64,000 nucleotides of DNA from RGIG5612 sp045601405 (GTDB lineage Bacteria; Bacillota; Clostridia; Lachnospirales; Lachnospiraceae), in the NCBI GenBank assembly GCA_045601405.1, contig JAZRZO010000061.1, forward strand, positions 1 to 64,000. The letters are read 5' to 3'. Numbering within the stretch: the first letter of the stretch is position 1; every line of letters begins with the position of its first letter. Under the pieces are notes generated by a model. That model saw only the letters and a program-made list of their open reading frames with translations, did no database searches and had not been told where the DNA came from. Position numbers and translations under genes: made by a program. Shown piece by piece: positions 8,744 to 18,058 of this stretch.

Positions 8744-10020
8744 TCTTTATCCTCTCTTCTTATAGATACGCTTCTGGCATGGGCGGTAAGCCCTTCTTTT
8801 TTCGCGAAATATTCCACATCCTCCGCCAGTTCTTCAAACCCTGCTTTATCAAAATATATATACTGCGTCTTTTTAATAAAGTCATCCACAGAAAGCGGAT
8901 CAGAAAACCTTGCCGTTCCCGAAGTTGGAAGAGTATGGTTAGGTCCGGCGATATAATCGCCAAGTGCTTCGGGACAATATCTCCCTAAAAATACGGATCC
9001 CGCATTCTTTATCTCCTTCAGATACTCAAACGGCTCCTCCGCGCATATCTCCAGATGCTCCGGCGCAAGCAGATTTGCAAGTTCCACCGCCTCTTTAAGA
9101 TCTGAAGTTATTATGATCTTCCCGTTGTCCTTTATTGACGCGCTGGCGATCTCTTTGCGCTCAAGCTTTTCCACCTGTATTTCTATCTCTTTCGCCACCT
9201 TCTCCGCCAGCTGTCTGCTGTCTGTTATTAGAACTGCACTGGCATTTTTGTCATGCTCAGCCTGTGAGAGCATGTCGGCGGCAGCATACGCGGGGTTAGT
9301 CTTTCCGTCAGCAATTATCAGTATCTCGCTCGGTCCTGCGATCATGTCGATAGAAACCTCTCCGAATACCTGTTTTTTAGCCTCCGCGACATACGCGTTC
9401 CCGGGACCTACTATCTTATCCACCTTAGGAACGGTCTGTGTTCCGAATGCCATTGCTGCAACAGCCTGCGCACCGCCTATTTTGTATATCTTATCCACCT
9501 TTGCCGCCGCAGCTGCAGCAAGGATGTGCTTATCTATTTTCCCATCCTTTCCCGGAGGGGTTGTCATTATGACCAGATCACATCCTGCTATCTTAGCGGG
9601 GATACAGTCCATAAGCACGGTGGACGGATATGCCGCACTCCCTCCCGGCACATAAAGTCCCGCTCTTTCTATAGGCGTGATCTTCTGTCCTAAAACAGCG
9701 CCGTCTTCTCTTTTTATCTCAAAGCCTTCCCTCTTTTGTTTTTCATGAAATTCTCTTATGTTTTTTGCCGCCTTCTCCAGAACGGAAAGGAACCTTTCAT
9801 CGGTCTGCTCGATCGCGCTTCTTATCTCCTCACTGCTTACCTCGAGGCTGTCCAGACGTACCCCGTCAAACTTTTCCGTAAATTCGAACAGAGCCTCATC
9901 CTTCCTTTCCCTAACCTCGTTTATGATCTTGCCAACACTGTCAGCAACATCCGCAAGATGTTCCGAACGCTTAAAGATCTCGTTTTTACCGGCTTTATCA
10001 TATTCAAGTATCTTAATCAT
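8740..10020 (-). CDS. hisD: Histidinol dehydrogenase
   Basis: This 426-residue NAD-dependent zinc enzyme oxidises histidinol to histidine in two steps. Family blocks GLYVPGGSAAYPSTVLM, KIVGPGNAYVAEAKK, DMIAGPSEIL and the C-terminal AGPNHTLPTSGTARFSDPL are intact. I choose the ATG at 10020 because AGAGG lies 6 nt upstream; the ATG two codons earlier abuts that site. The start overlaps the 3' end of hisZG. Length is typical. Confidence 0.95.
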   Translation of the reverse strand: MIKILEYDKAGKNEIFKRSEHLADVADSVGKIINEVRERKDEALFEFTEKFDGVRLDSLEVSSEEIRSAIEQTDERFLSVLEKAAKNIREFHEKQKREGFEIKREDGAVLGQKITPIERAGLYVPGGSAAYPSTVLMDCIPAKIAGCDLVIMTTPPGKDGKIDKHILAAAAAAKVDKIYKIGGAQAVAAMAFGTQTVPKVDKIVGPGNAYVAEAKKQVFGEVSIDMIAGPSEILIIADGKTNPAYAAADMLSQAEHDKNASAVLITDSRQLAEKVAKEIEIQVEKLERKEIASASIKDNGKIIITSDLKEAVELANLLAPEHLEICAEEPFEYLKEIKNAGSVFLGRYCPEALGDYIAGPNHTLPTSGTARFSDPLSVDDFIKKTQYIYFDKAGFEELAEDVEYFAKKEGLTAHARSVSIRREDKD

Positions 10021-11608
10021 TATCATCCTCTACCTCTTGTTTTAAAAGGGCTACTATCTCTCTTATCCTTTCGCCTTTAAATTCGTACGAGGACTTATTG
10101 CATATAAGTCTTGCGCTGACGGGCATGATATCTTCCTTCACCTCAAGGTTATTCTCCCTGAGCGTTTTCCCGGTCTCAACTATATCCACTATAACGTCAG
10201 ACAGTCCAAGGACCGGAGCTATCTCTATTGATCCGTTCAGGTGGATGATGTCTATATCCCTTCCCTTTCTCTGGTAATATCTGCGTGCGATATTTGAGAA
10301 CTTTGTAGCCACCCTTAATGTTCTTTCCTTGTCCTCTTTAAAATCCGTGCCGGCAGCTACAGCCATTTTGCATTTTCCCATTTTCATGTCGAGCAGCTCA
10401 TAAATATCCGGCGTATATTCTTCTATTATATCCTTGCCGCAAACACCTATGTCCGCAGCCTTTCCTGCCACATATATAGATACATCGCCTGGCTTCACCC
10501 AGAAAAACCGCACCCTTTTTTCAGTATTTTCAAATATGAGTTTTCTGCTGTCCTCCAGTATCTGCGGGCACGGATATCCTGCCTCTTCAAACATTCTGTA
10601 GGTATTTTCACCGAGTCTGCCCTTCGGGAGAGCGATGTTGATATAATCATCTTCTCTGGCAGCTGCTTCCTTTTCAACATTATCAGACAGATCTATCTCG
10701 TTAAGATATACCGCAAAGCCTATTGCCTTTGATCTTCTTCCGAGCTTTTCCATCGTCCTGTCATACTGTCCTCCGGAAAGAACAGGCTCCGCCGAGCCTT
10801 CTACGAAGCCGTTGAATACTACCCCATTATAGTAATTAACGTCTCCGAATACAGAAAGATCTATATTTATATTACCGCAGAGTCCTGTTTCATCCAGCTT
10901 ACCGAGTATTTCAAAAAAGCTGTCAGCCGCCTCGCGCTCCGCGCCTGTGCCTTCTATCACCTCTTTTATACTGTCAGTTACATCAGCGGCGCTTCCACTG
11001 ATCTGAAGCATTCTTAAGATACTCCTGCAATATTGTTCGTCAGCGTTCTCATTTTCCAACAGTGTTTTAAGTCCGTCAGTATTCTTACTGCTTATAAGGC
11101 TGAATATCTTTCTTTTTGTTGTTCCGGAAAAACCTCCCGCGTCAACTATCGCCTTTATCATATCTATGTCTGACAGAGTCAGCACATATCTGTCCGAGAT
11201 ATTCGCAAGGCTCAGTGCCGCAAGCAGGATCACTTCACAAATATCGTCCATTTCAAGCGGACCAAAGCATTCAAGACCGGCCTGCATTATCTCCTTGAAA
11301 AAGCCTGTTCCTTTATCTGTCCTGTAAACATTTTCATTGTAGCAGAGCTTCTGCACAGTATTCTCATCACATTTTGAGTTTTTTATGATAGACAGAGTAA
11401 CATCCGGTTTAAGCGCAAGCAGAGTTCCATCAGTATCGTTAAATGTGATGACATTATCGGAAACCAGAAAATCCTTATTGCCGGCATAAAGGTCATATTC
11501 TTCAAATTTACTCATTCTGTAGGAAGTATATCCGTGTTCAAGATATAATGCCCTGAGTGAGTATATTACCTTTTCATCTTCACTTAATATTTCTTCGTTT
11601 AATATCAT
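10013..11608 (-). CDS. hisZG: Fused HisZ-HisG ATP phosphoribosyltransferase
   Basis: One 531-residue reading frame joins two proteins that are normally separate. Residues about 1-318 are HisZ, a histidyl-tRNA-synthetase-like regulatory subunit (LKPDVTLSIIKN, QAGLECFG, GGQYDRTM). Residues about 321-531 are the short-form catalytic HisG (ALPKGRLGENTYRMF, ADIGVCGKD, VDIVETGKTL). Together they catalyse and feedback-regulate the first step of histidine synthesis. The ATG at 11608 has an AAGGAAG ribosome site. The 38 codons upstream look non-coding and would run through the inverted repeat at 11624-11663. The linker (EKEAAAREDD) is short and charged. Confidence 0.9.
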   Translation of the reverse strand: MILNEEILSEDEKVIYSLRALYLEHGYTSYRMSKFEEYDLYAGNKDFLVSDNVITFNDTDGTLLALKPDVTLSIIKNSKCDENTVQKLCYNENVYRTDKGTGFFKEIMQAGLECFGPLEMDDICEVILLAALSLANISDRYVLTLSDIDMIKAIVDAGGFSGTTKRKIFSLISSKNTDGLKTLLENENADEQYCRSILRMLQISGSAADVTDSIKEVIEGTGAEREAADSFFEILGKLDETGLCGNINIDLSVFGDVNYYNGVVFNGFVEGSAEPVLSGGQYDRTMEKLGRRSKAIGFAVYLNEIDLSDNVEKEAAAREDDYINIALPKGRLGENTYRMFEEAGYPCPQILEDSRKLIFENTEKRVRFFWVKPGDVSIYVAGKAADIGVCGKDIIEEYTPDIYELLDMKMGKCKMAVAAGTDFKEDKERTLRVATKFSNIARRYYQRKGRDIDIIHLNGSIEIAPVLGLSDVIVDIVETGKTLRENNLEVKEDIMPVSARLICNKSSYEFKGERIREIVALLKQEVEDDND

Positions 11609-11623
11609 TATCTTCTTCCTTTG

Positions 11624-11663
11624 CTTTAGTATGGTAGTATGGTAGCACTCTGCTATACTAAAG
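11624..11663 (-). promoter_or_regulatory. Operator-like palindrome before the his operon
   Basis: CTTTAGTAT (11624-11632) and ATACTAAAG (11655-11663) form the outer arms and TAGCA-CTC-TGCTA forms an inner palindrome. AGTATGGT is tandemly repeated within. It fills the 55 nt between the MutS-like gene and hisZG. A histidine-responsive repressor site is one plausible reading; TrpR-like HisR/YerC repressors are known for Firmicute his operons, but I cannot confirm the motif. No T-box leader fits in this space. Confidence 0.5.
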
Positions 11664-13124
11664 TCAAGCTGTGCCCCGAGCTTTCTTCTCCGCTGCCTCA
11701 ACGATAGCTTCATCAAAACCATATGCCTTCAGAAGCTTAATCGCATTCCGGCTTGTGGCTCTGCCATCCTTGATCTTATAATCGAATATCACATTGTCAT
11801 CTATCACCTCTTCACTGAAGTGATGATTATCCATGCGATCCTCAAGCATGAAGGTAAGCTCTATATCATGTGTCGCGGCAAATACCAGCGCGTTCCTGGC
11901 TGATAGCGCCGCAAGCAGTTCTGAGGACGCCGCTATCCTTTCCGCCGTATTCGTCCCCCTTAACACCTCATCAACAAATACTAATACGCTTGTTTCATCA
12001 TCCGCTTCATCAAATATCCTTTTCAGCGATTTTATCTCAACGACAAAATAGCTTTCATTTCCCATGATATTATCCGTAAGCTCCATAGATGACATTACCT
12101 TAAAAATGCCGCTTTCATACTCCGACGCTAATACTGTATATATAGTCTGCGCAAATATCTGATTTACGGCCAGAGTTTTAAGAAAAGTGGATTTTCCTGA
12201 CGCGTTTGATCCTGTAAGCAGTATAGAGCGTTCTGCGTCGATATCATTTTTTACGGGACCGGTTATCAGCGGATGGTACAAACTGGTTGCTTTTACCATC
12301 TTCTTTTTAACAAAGGACGGGCTTGTATGCTCCGGATATTCCTTCCTGAAAAGACATATGCAGATGCTCAGCTCGATCTCGCCAAGAGTGTCATACAAGC
12401 ATTTTATCTCATCCGCCGATGCAGCTACTTTATTTTTCATACTGTTGAACTTGATCAGATCAACGTGGAAGATCATTCTTATATAATCCAGTATCACGTC
12501 AGTCAGTGAACCCGAAACGCTGTTTGTGAGCAGCCAGCTCCCGCGCCTTAACGGCGCAAACGTCCCGGACAATCCTTTTAAAAGCTCTTTATCTTCATCG
12601 AAGGCCGTTGGAAGGTCTTTTTTCACTATCTTATCTGCCGCGTTTACCATTGCCACAAGATACTTAAGACAGTTAAAATATGCTTCGACCTTTGCCCTGA
12701 AGGCAAAATAAAGAGCTATATTGAGCGCTATCATCACTACAAGCGCGACTATCCCTATCGCCGGATTTATGAATATAAGACCTGCTGCCGCAAGCAGCAG
12801 CAGTATCAGTATCACATGCTTCAGGCTGCTCTGCTTTGGAAGCTCGTCCAGCTTGAATATATGATCCAGGAAAGACACTTTTTTACTCTTTCCGAGGCTC
12901 TTAAATATCTTTTGCAGCCCTTTCCTTGCCGCCTCCTCCGAAGAGATGGCCTTTGCCTTATCATCTCTTTTTATCAGGATATCCTCATCCGACTCAAGAG
13001 ACCTCAAAGTCTTTTTCAAATATTCAGACCCAACAGAGGAATATGCGCGGTCCATCCGCGCATATATCTCTTCCATATCAAGATCGTTCCATGTGATATC
13101 GTCAACCGGAAATGTTTTTTTCAT
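11664..13124 (-). CDS. Membrane-associated MutS-family ATPase
   Basis: This 486-residue protein has a C-terminal MutS ATPase domain with Walker A GSNASGKST, Walker B-like VLVFVDEVLRGTN and ATHDIEL. It lacks the mismatch-recognition domain I. Two hydrophobic segments at about 102-120 and 121-142 suggest membrane anchoring, unlike mismatch-repair MutS. Related short MutS-like proteins with membrane helices occur in Firmicutes and have no assigned role. It follows gpsA by 8 nt and precedes the his operon, so it is probably the last gene of the large rex-to-mutS-like transcript. Confidence 0.82.
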   Translation of the reverse strand: MKKTFPVDDITWNDLDMEEIYARMDRAYSSVGSEYLKKTLRSLESDEDILIKRDDKAKAISSEEAARKGLQKIFKSLGKSKKVSFLDHIFKLDELPKQSSLKHVILILLLLAAAGLIFINPAIGIVALVVMIALNIALYFAFRAKVEAYFNCLKYLVAMVNAADKIVKKDLPTAFDEDKELLKGLSGTFAPLRRGSWLLTNSVSGSLTDVILDYIRMIFHVDLIKFNSMKNKVAASADEIKCLYDTLGEIELSICICLFRKEYPEHTSPSFVKKKMVKATSLYHPLITGPVKNDIDAERSILLTGSNASGKSTFLKTLAVNQIFAQTIYTVLASEYESGIFKVMSSMELTDNIMGNESYFVVEIKSLKRIFDEADDETSVLVFVDEVLRGTNTAERIAASSELLAALSARNALVFAATHDIELTFMLEDRMDNHHFSEEVIDDNVIFDYKIKDGRATSRNAIKLLKAYGFDEAIVEAAEKKARGTA

Positions 13125-13132
13125 ATCTTATC

Positions 13133-14122
13133 CTACTCAGATCTCAGATCTCTGAGCATTAGCTCATCAACCGCCTCTCTCGGAGAGAACCCTTCAAACA
13201 GCACTCTGTTCACATTGTTTATTATCGGCAGCTCAATATCGTACTTAGTCGCAAGAGCCTTGGCCGCCTGAGCGGAAACTATCCCTTCGACAACCATATT
13301 AACCTCTTTAACCGCATCCTCCATGCTTTTGCCCTGACCAAGAAGAATGCCCGCTCTTCTGTTTCTGGAATGCATCGAGTCACAGGTTACTATAAGATCG
13401 CCCATACCGGAAAGACCATAGAGAGTCTCCTGCTTGGCGCCTATCTTTATGGCAAGCCTTGCTATTTCATTTATTCCCCTTGTTATGAGCGCAGCCTTAG
13501 CATTATCTCCATAGCCCAGTCCCTCGCTCATTCCCGCGGCAAGGGCAATGACGTTTTTAAGAGCCCCGCCTATTTCTATCCCCACAAGGTCAGTGCTTGT
13601 ATAGACCCTGAAGACATTACTCGAAAATATCTTTTGTATAAATACGGCGGATTTCATATCTTCTGAGGCAACAGTTACCAGCGTCGGCATCCTGCGGGCC
13701 ACCTCTTCCGCGTGAGAAGGTCCCGAAAGCACACAGACTCTGCATCCTGTGAGCTCTTCCTTTATAACCTCGGAAAGCATCATCAGTGTGCCGTTTTCTA
13801 TGCCTTTGGCCACATTTATGATGATCTGTCCTCCGGGTATGATGTCTTTAAGGCGGGCTGCGGTCTGCCGTATGAACCTTGACGCTACCGCAAGAACAAT
13901 AATGTCCTTATCTTTTACCGCCTCATTTATGTTATCTGTAATGCAGATGTCATCGGATATCTTTATTCCCGGCAGATATCTGGGATTGGTCCTGTCCTCT
14001 TTAAGAAGACTTATCTCTTCCCCTACAGCGCTCCAGATAGTTACATCATGCTTATTATCATTCAGGAGTATCGCAAGTCCTAACGCCCAGCTGCCTGCTC
14101 CTAAAACTGCTATTCGGGCCAT
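13133..14122 (-). CDS. gpsA: Glycerol-3-phosphate dehydrogenase [NAD(P)+]
   Basis: This 329-residue cytoplasmic enzyme reduces dihydroxyacetone phosphate to sn-glycerol 3-phosphate for phospholipids. The N-terminal Rossmann motif GAGSWALGLA and the conserved GPSHAEE, catalytic-lysine region GGALKNVIALAAG and GLSGMGDL are present. It lies next to plsY, which uses its product, so the two genes form a lipid-entry pair. Length and motifs are normal. Confidence 0.96.
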   Translation of the reverse strand: MARIAVLGAGSWALGLAILLNDNKHDVTIWSAVGEEISLLKEDRTNPRYLPGIKISDDICITDNINEAVKDKDIIVLAVASRFIRQTAARLKDIIPGGQIIINVAKGIENGTLMMLSEVIKEELTGCRVCVLSGPSHAEEVARRMPTLVTVASEDMKSAVFIQKIFSSNVFRVYTSTDLVGIEIGGALKNVIALAAGMSEGLGYGDNAKAALITRGINEIARLAIKIGAKQETLYGLSGMGDLIVTCDSMHSRNRRAGILLGQGKSMEDAVKEVNMVVEGIVSAQAAKALATKYDIELPIINNVNRVLFEGFSPREAVDELMLRDLRSE

Positions 14123-14181
14123 TTTAATTCCCTCTCTTAATGTTTTTTCTTTTTGGATGTGTTGCGTTTCTTCTTTTTATG

Positions 14182-15372
14182 CTATTTATTGCTATTTACC
14201 GGTTTTGACTTTAAGGCCTGTGTTTTCTTCACGTCACCGGAGACCTCCTCAGTCTTATCCACTGACACAGCCTCCCGGGCACCTGCCTCTTCCGGTTTTT
14301 CTTCCTCTGTCGCCTCTTCCGGCTCTTCCTCAGTCCCGGCTGCTTCTTCCTGCTCTTCCCCAGCGGGTTCTTCAACCATTTCTTCAGTTCCTTCTTCGGA
14401 AGGCATATCCGTTTTTTCCTCCGGTTCCATCTCCCTGGTTAGCTTAGGCTCTTCCTCTTCGGTCACGTCAGCCTCTTTTTCAGGCTCTTCTGCTTCGGTC
14501 ACTCCAGCCTCTTTCTCCGGTTCTTCCTCTTCGGTCACCGCATTCTTTTCTTGCGCAGCCGCTTCTGTCTCTTCTTCCGCAGATTCTATTTCAATAGCGG
14601 GCTCTTTTACCGTTTCCTCTTCCGCAGGTTCTTCATCAGCCACTTCCTCTTCTTCCTTTGGTCTTCCCAGTCTTATCTTATTTTCCTCGCCATAGGCAAG
14701 CCGGACTATATTCTGCCTGTGCGCGACGATATTTAGAATCGCCAGGATCGCTACTATAATGTGACAGTCTGTCAGCCATGCCGGGTCAATGTAAGTCCAG
14801 TTGATCAGCGTGAACAGGAAGAACGCCAGCATCAAAACAATTACAAGGATGATATCGGTAAGCGAAACATATTTGGTTATGAGCAGAAAGATTATGAATA
14901 CCGCTACTCCGAGTATGATGTACTTCCACTCACCCAGAAAGATAAAAACAGCCGCAGTAGATGCAACGCCCTTTCCACCTTTTCCTTTAAAAAGTACAGG
15001 GAAATCATGACCTAAAACAGTTCCCAGACCCGTATATAATATCATCGCGATCGGATCGACCGGAAGCTGAAGAAGTGACAGGAAGATATATTTATTAAGA
15101 TATATGGCTGCTGCCACCTTGCCTATATCGATGGCAAAGGTCAAAAGCCCCCATCCCGGTCCCAGCACTCTCCACATATTGGTCGTACCCGGATTGCCGC
15201 TTCCTGCGGAATAGATATCAACTTTTTTAAATTTGCATATAATGTACGCACCCTCGATATGACCGAAGAAATATCCTATCACAAGCGCGCCAAAACATAT
15301 AATGCGTGGCAGTGTTACTACCTCAGCGCCGAAAGTATAGAAAAAAGTACCTATGGATTCCCAAAAGCTCAT
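14182..15372 (-). CDS. plsY: Glycerol-3-phosphate acyltransferase PlsY with long acidic tail
   Basis: Residues about 1-235 are a multi-pass membrane PlsY acyltransferase, which moves the acyl group of acyl-phosphate onto glycerol 3-phosphate. The conserved loops GSGNPGTTNMWRVLG, GHDFPVLFKGKGGKGVA and AHRQNI are intact. Residues about 240-396 form a low-complexity tail rich in Glu, Pro, Ala and Thr with repeated EEPEKEA units, ending in a Lys-rich stretch. Ordinary PlsY is near 200 residues. The tail is in frame with no stop and probably disordered. gpsA follows downstream. Confidence 0.93.
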   Translation of the reverse strand: MSFWESIGTFFYTFGAEVVTLPRIICFGALVIGYFFGHIEGAYIICKFKKVDIYSAGSGNPGTTNMWRVLGPGWGLLTFAIDIGKVAAAIYLNKYIFLSLLQLPVDPIAMILYTGLGTVLGHDFPVLFKGKGGKGVASTAAVFIFLGEWKYIILGVAVFIIFLLITKYVSLTDIILVIVLMLAFFLFTLINWTYIDPAWLTDCHIIVAILAILNIVAHRQNIVRLAYGEENKIRLGRPKEEEEVADEEPAEEETVKEPAIEIESAEEETEAAAQEKNAVTEEEEPEKEAGVTEAEEPEKEADVTEEEEPKLTREMEPEEKTDMPSEEGTEEMVEEPAGEEQEEAAGTEEEPEEATEEEKPEEAGAREAVSVDKTEEVSGDVKKTQALKSKPVNSNK

Positions 15373-15381
15373 GTCGTATTA

Positions 15382-16701
15382 TCAGTCCCTTCGTTCTCTG
15401 ATGAAAAATTTCAGTGGTGTCCCTTCAAACCCAAATGCCTCTCTCAGCTTATTTTCCAGATAACGAAGATATGAAAAATGCATCAGCTCTTTGTCGTTAA
15501 CAAATATCACGAATGCAGGCGGTTTGACAGCAACCTGGGTTGTGTAAAAGATCTTCAGTCTCCTGCCTTTATCCGACGGCGGCTGATTCAGGGCAGTCGC
15601 CTCTGTTATGATCTCGTTAACAACACCTGTCTGTATCCTCCTGGAATGGTTTTCCACAACAACATCTATCAGATCAAAAAGCTTTTCGACCCTCTGGCCA
15701 GTCTCAGCTGATATAAAAAGCAGCCTTGCGTACGGCATGAAAGAAAGTACCTGCCTTATCTTATCTGTATATCTGTATATGGTCTTATCGTCTTTTTCTA
15801 TTGCGTCCCATTTATTTACCGCTACTATCACGCCCTTGCCGCGCTCGTGAGCTATGCCCGCGATCTTCGCGTCCTGCTCCGTTATGCCCTCTTCCGCCGA
15901 GATCATGACTATGGCGATATCGGATCTTTCAACGGCCGCAACGGCCCTTATTATGCTGAATCTCTCCAGTTCTTCTTTTATCTTTGATCTTCTGCGCAGC
16001 CCCGCAGTATCTATGAAAACATATTCTTTTCCGTTTCTTTCCACCACGGTATCCACGGCATCTCTTGTAGTGCCGGGAATGTCGGAAACAAGTACGCGTT
16101 TTTCACCGACAAGGGTGTTTATAAGTGACGATTTTCCTACGTTAGGCTTGCCTATAACGGCAATATGCGGCCTTTCGTCCTCTTCTTCATCAAGATATGA
16201 TCTGTCAAAATATGAACAGACCACATCCAGCATATCCCCGAAGCCGAGCTTGGATACAGCGGATACCGGTATCGGATCTCCGAGCCCGAGGTTATAGAAT
16301 TCATATACATCAGGCATATGCTTTTTAAAGTCATCTACCTTGTTTACAACAAGCACCACCGGCTTATGGCTTTTTCTGAGCATATCGGCGACCTTGTCAT
16401 CCGAATCCGTAAGCCCCTGCCTTACATCCGTAAGAAAAATGATAACGTCTGCCGTATCTATCGCCGTCTGAGCCTGCTCTCTCATCTGGGAAAGTATGAT
16501 GTCCTTGCTGTCCGGCTCTATACCTCCGGTATCGATAAGAGCAAAGTCCATATCAAGCCAGGAAGCGTCCGCGTATATACGGTCACGCGTAACGCCCGGC
16601 GTATCTTTAACTATAGCTGTTCTTGTTCCGGAAAGAGCGTTAAACAATGTGGATTTTCCCACATTAGGCCTTCCCACTATAGCCACTATCGGCTTGCTCA
16701 T
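15382..16701 (-). CDS. der: Ribosome biogenesis GTPase Der (EngA)
   Basis: This 439-residue protein carries two tandem GTPase domains with P-loops GRPNVGKSTLF (about 8) and GKPNVGKSSLI (about 183), DTPGVTRD and DIPGTTRD switch motifs, and NKVD/NKWD specificity motifs. A KH-like C-terminal domain follows. Der acts in 50S ribosomal subunit assembly. It overlaps the DUF512 gene upstream by 38 nt. Length is typical. Confidence 0.97.
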   Translation of the reverse strand: MSKPIVAIVGRPNVGKSTLFNALSGTRTAIVKDTPGVTRDRIYADASWLDMDFALIDTGGIEPDSKDIILSQMREQAQTAIDTADVIIFLTDVRQGLTDSDDKVADMLRKSHKPVVLVVNKVDDFKKHMPDVYEFYNLGLGDPIPVSAVSKLGFGDMLDVVCSYFDRSYLDEEEDERPHIAVIGKPNVGKSSLINTLVGEKRVLVSDIPGTTRDAVDTVVERNGKEYVFIDTAGLRRRSKIKEELERFSIIRAVAAVERSDIAIVMISAEEGITEQDAKIAGIAHERGKGVIVAVNKWDAIEKDDKTIYRYTDKIRQVLSFMPYARLLFISAETGQRVEKLFDLIDVVVENHSRRIQTGVVNEIITEATALNQPPSDKGRRLKIFYTTQVAVKPPAFVIFVNDKELMHFSYLRYLENKLREAFGFEGTPLKFFIRERRD

Positions 16702-18055
16702 AGATCTGTCTCCTGAAATCCCGGTTTTCTATACCTGCGAAAGCATTCATCAATGCCTCACCATTATTTGGAACTAACGTTACCTTGACATTAAGCTTTT
16801 TTTCTATTTCACTTTTTTTAATATCGTCCAGAAAGTAGTCTTCTCCTGCCCTGAACATGTTCACCGGAAGCAGCAGCTCGTCATGCAGGTCCTTCCCTAA
16901 AAGCGCATCTATGATATCGCTTCCTGTAATAAGACCTGAAACAGTAACATTCTCGCCAAAGAATAGGCTTTTTACCTCATAGACATCTATCCTGAGCTTT
17001 CCGTCTGCGCTTTTTTCCGCCTCTGCCGCGAACTTCATCATATACGGACATGCAAGGGTTCCGGTGGCAAGCGAGATATGTCTGTTTTCCCGGATCTTAT
17101 CAGCATATTTTCGCGAAAAAGCAGCACTCTCCCTGGAAAACTGACTTTCAAGCAGCCTTAACATTCCCACTCCGTTTTCAAGCTGAGGATAGCCGTCATA
17201 GCTGTCCTCATCCGGCACATCAAGCCCCGCGAGAAGGTAAAGTTCATCGCTTGCATGGACAAAATGTGTCGAATAATTATTATAAATCCTCTGCTGATAT
17301 TTTTCTACTGTTTTAATGATATCAAAGGCATCTTTCCGGCTCAATGGTTCAAGCGGATATAGGCCTTTTCTGTATCTTGTAAGTCCTGCCGGAACTACTG
17401 ATACGCTCTGCATCACAGGCGCGTACCCTGAAAGATCTGACAGGGTTTTTTTCAGGGCATCCCCGTCATTTACCCCTTTGCAGACCACGATCTGTCCGTT
17501 CATCTTTATCCCGGCCAGATACAGCTTATCCAGATATCTCAGCGCGTCACCGGCAAAGCGGTTGCCCAGCATCCTGCAGCGAAGGATCGGATCCGTGGTG
17601 TGAACAGATATGTTTATAGGCTCCATCCTGTAGCGTATCAGCCGGTCTATCTCCTCCTCCTTCATATTTGTCAGAGTCACATAGTTGCCCTGAAGGAAGG
17701 AGAGCCTTGAATCATCATCCTTAAAATAAAGGGTCGGCCTCATCCCCTTCGGCATCTGGTCTATAAAGCAGAATATGCATTTATTGGCGCACGCTCTGCT
17801 GTCGTCCATCAGCGCTGATTCAAACAGTATCCCCAGATCGGTGCCGTAGTCCTTCTCTATCTCATACTCTTCAATGCTGCCGTCTTCCTTTTCTATCTCA
17901 ATGGTTATTTCCTCATCCACCTCAAAAAAACGGTAATCAAAAACATCCCTGACGGAACTGCTGTTTACCGTCAGGAGATGGTCGCCTGCTTTTATATTCA
18001 GTTCATCTGCGATGGAGTCCGGTTCAACGCCGACTATAAGCTGCTTTTTCTGCAT
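16664..18055 (-). CDS. DUF512 radical-SAM-like protein with PDZ domain
   Basis: This 463-residue protein begins with a PDZ-like domain (VEPDSIADELNIKAGD). A radical-SAM type cluster motif C-x3-C-x2-C (CANKCIFC) follows near residue 90, then ISVHTTDP, and the DUF512 domain lies at the C terminus. The family is widespread in Clostridia beside der and its reaction is unknown. The 3' end overlaps the der start by 38 nt, unusually long, implying translational coupling. yebC lies 3 nt upstream. Confidence 0.87.
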   Translation of the reverse strand: MQKKQLIVGVEPDSIADELNIKAGDHLLTVNSSSVRDVFDYRFFEVDEEITIEIEKEDGSIEEYEIEKDYGTDLGILFESALMDDSRACANKCIFCFIDQMPKGMRPTLYFKDDDSRLSFLQGNYVTLTNMKEEEIDRLIRYRMEPINISVHTTDPILRCRMLGNRFAGDALRYLDKLYLAGIKMNGQIVVCKGVNDGDALKKTLSDLSGYAPVMQSVSVVPAGLTRYRKGLYPLEPLSRKDAFDIIKTVEKYQQRIYNNYSTHFVHASDELYLLAGLDVPDEDSYDGYPQLENGVGMLRLLESQFSRESAAFSRKYADKIRENRHISLATGTLACPYMMKFAAEAEKSADGKLRIDVYEVKSLFFGENVTVSGLITGSDIIDALLGKDLHDELLLPVNMFRAGEDYFLDDIKKSEIEKKLNVKVTLVPNNGEALMNAFAGIENRDFRRQIYEQADSGYSGKA

Positions 18056-18058
18056 TAT

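Noticed and set aside
14153..14695. Ser-rich rightward frame antisense to plsY
   Set aside because: It is the reverse reading of the Glu-rich PlsY tail (GAA/GAG read as TTC/CTC), a composition artefact.
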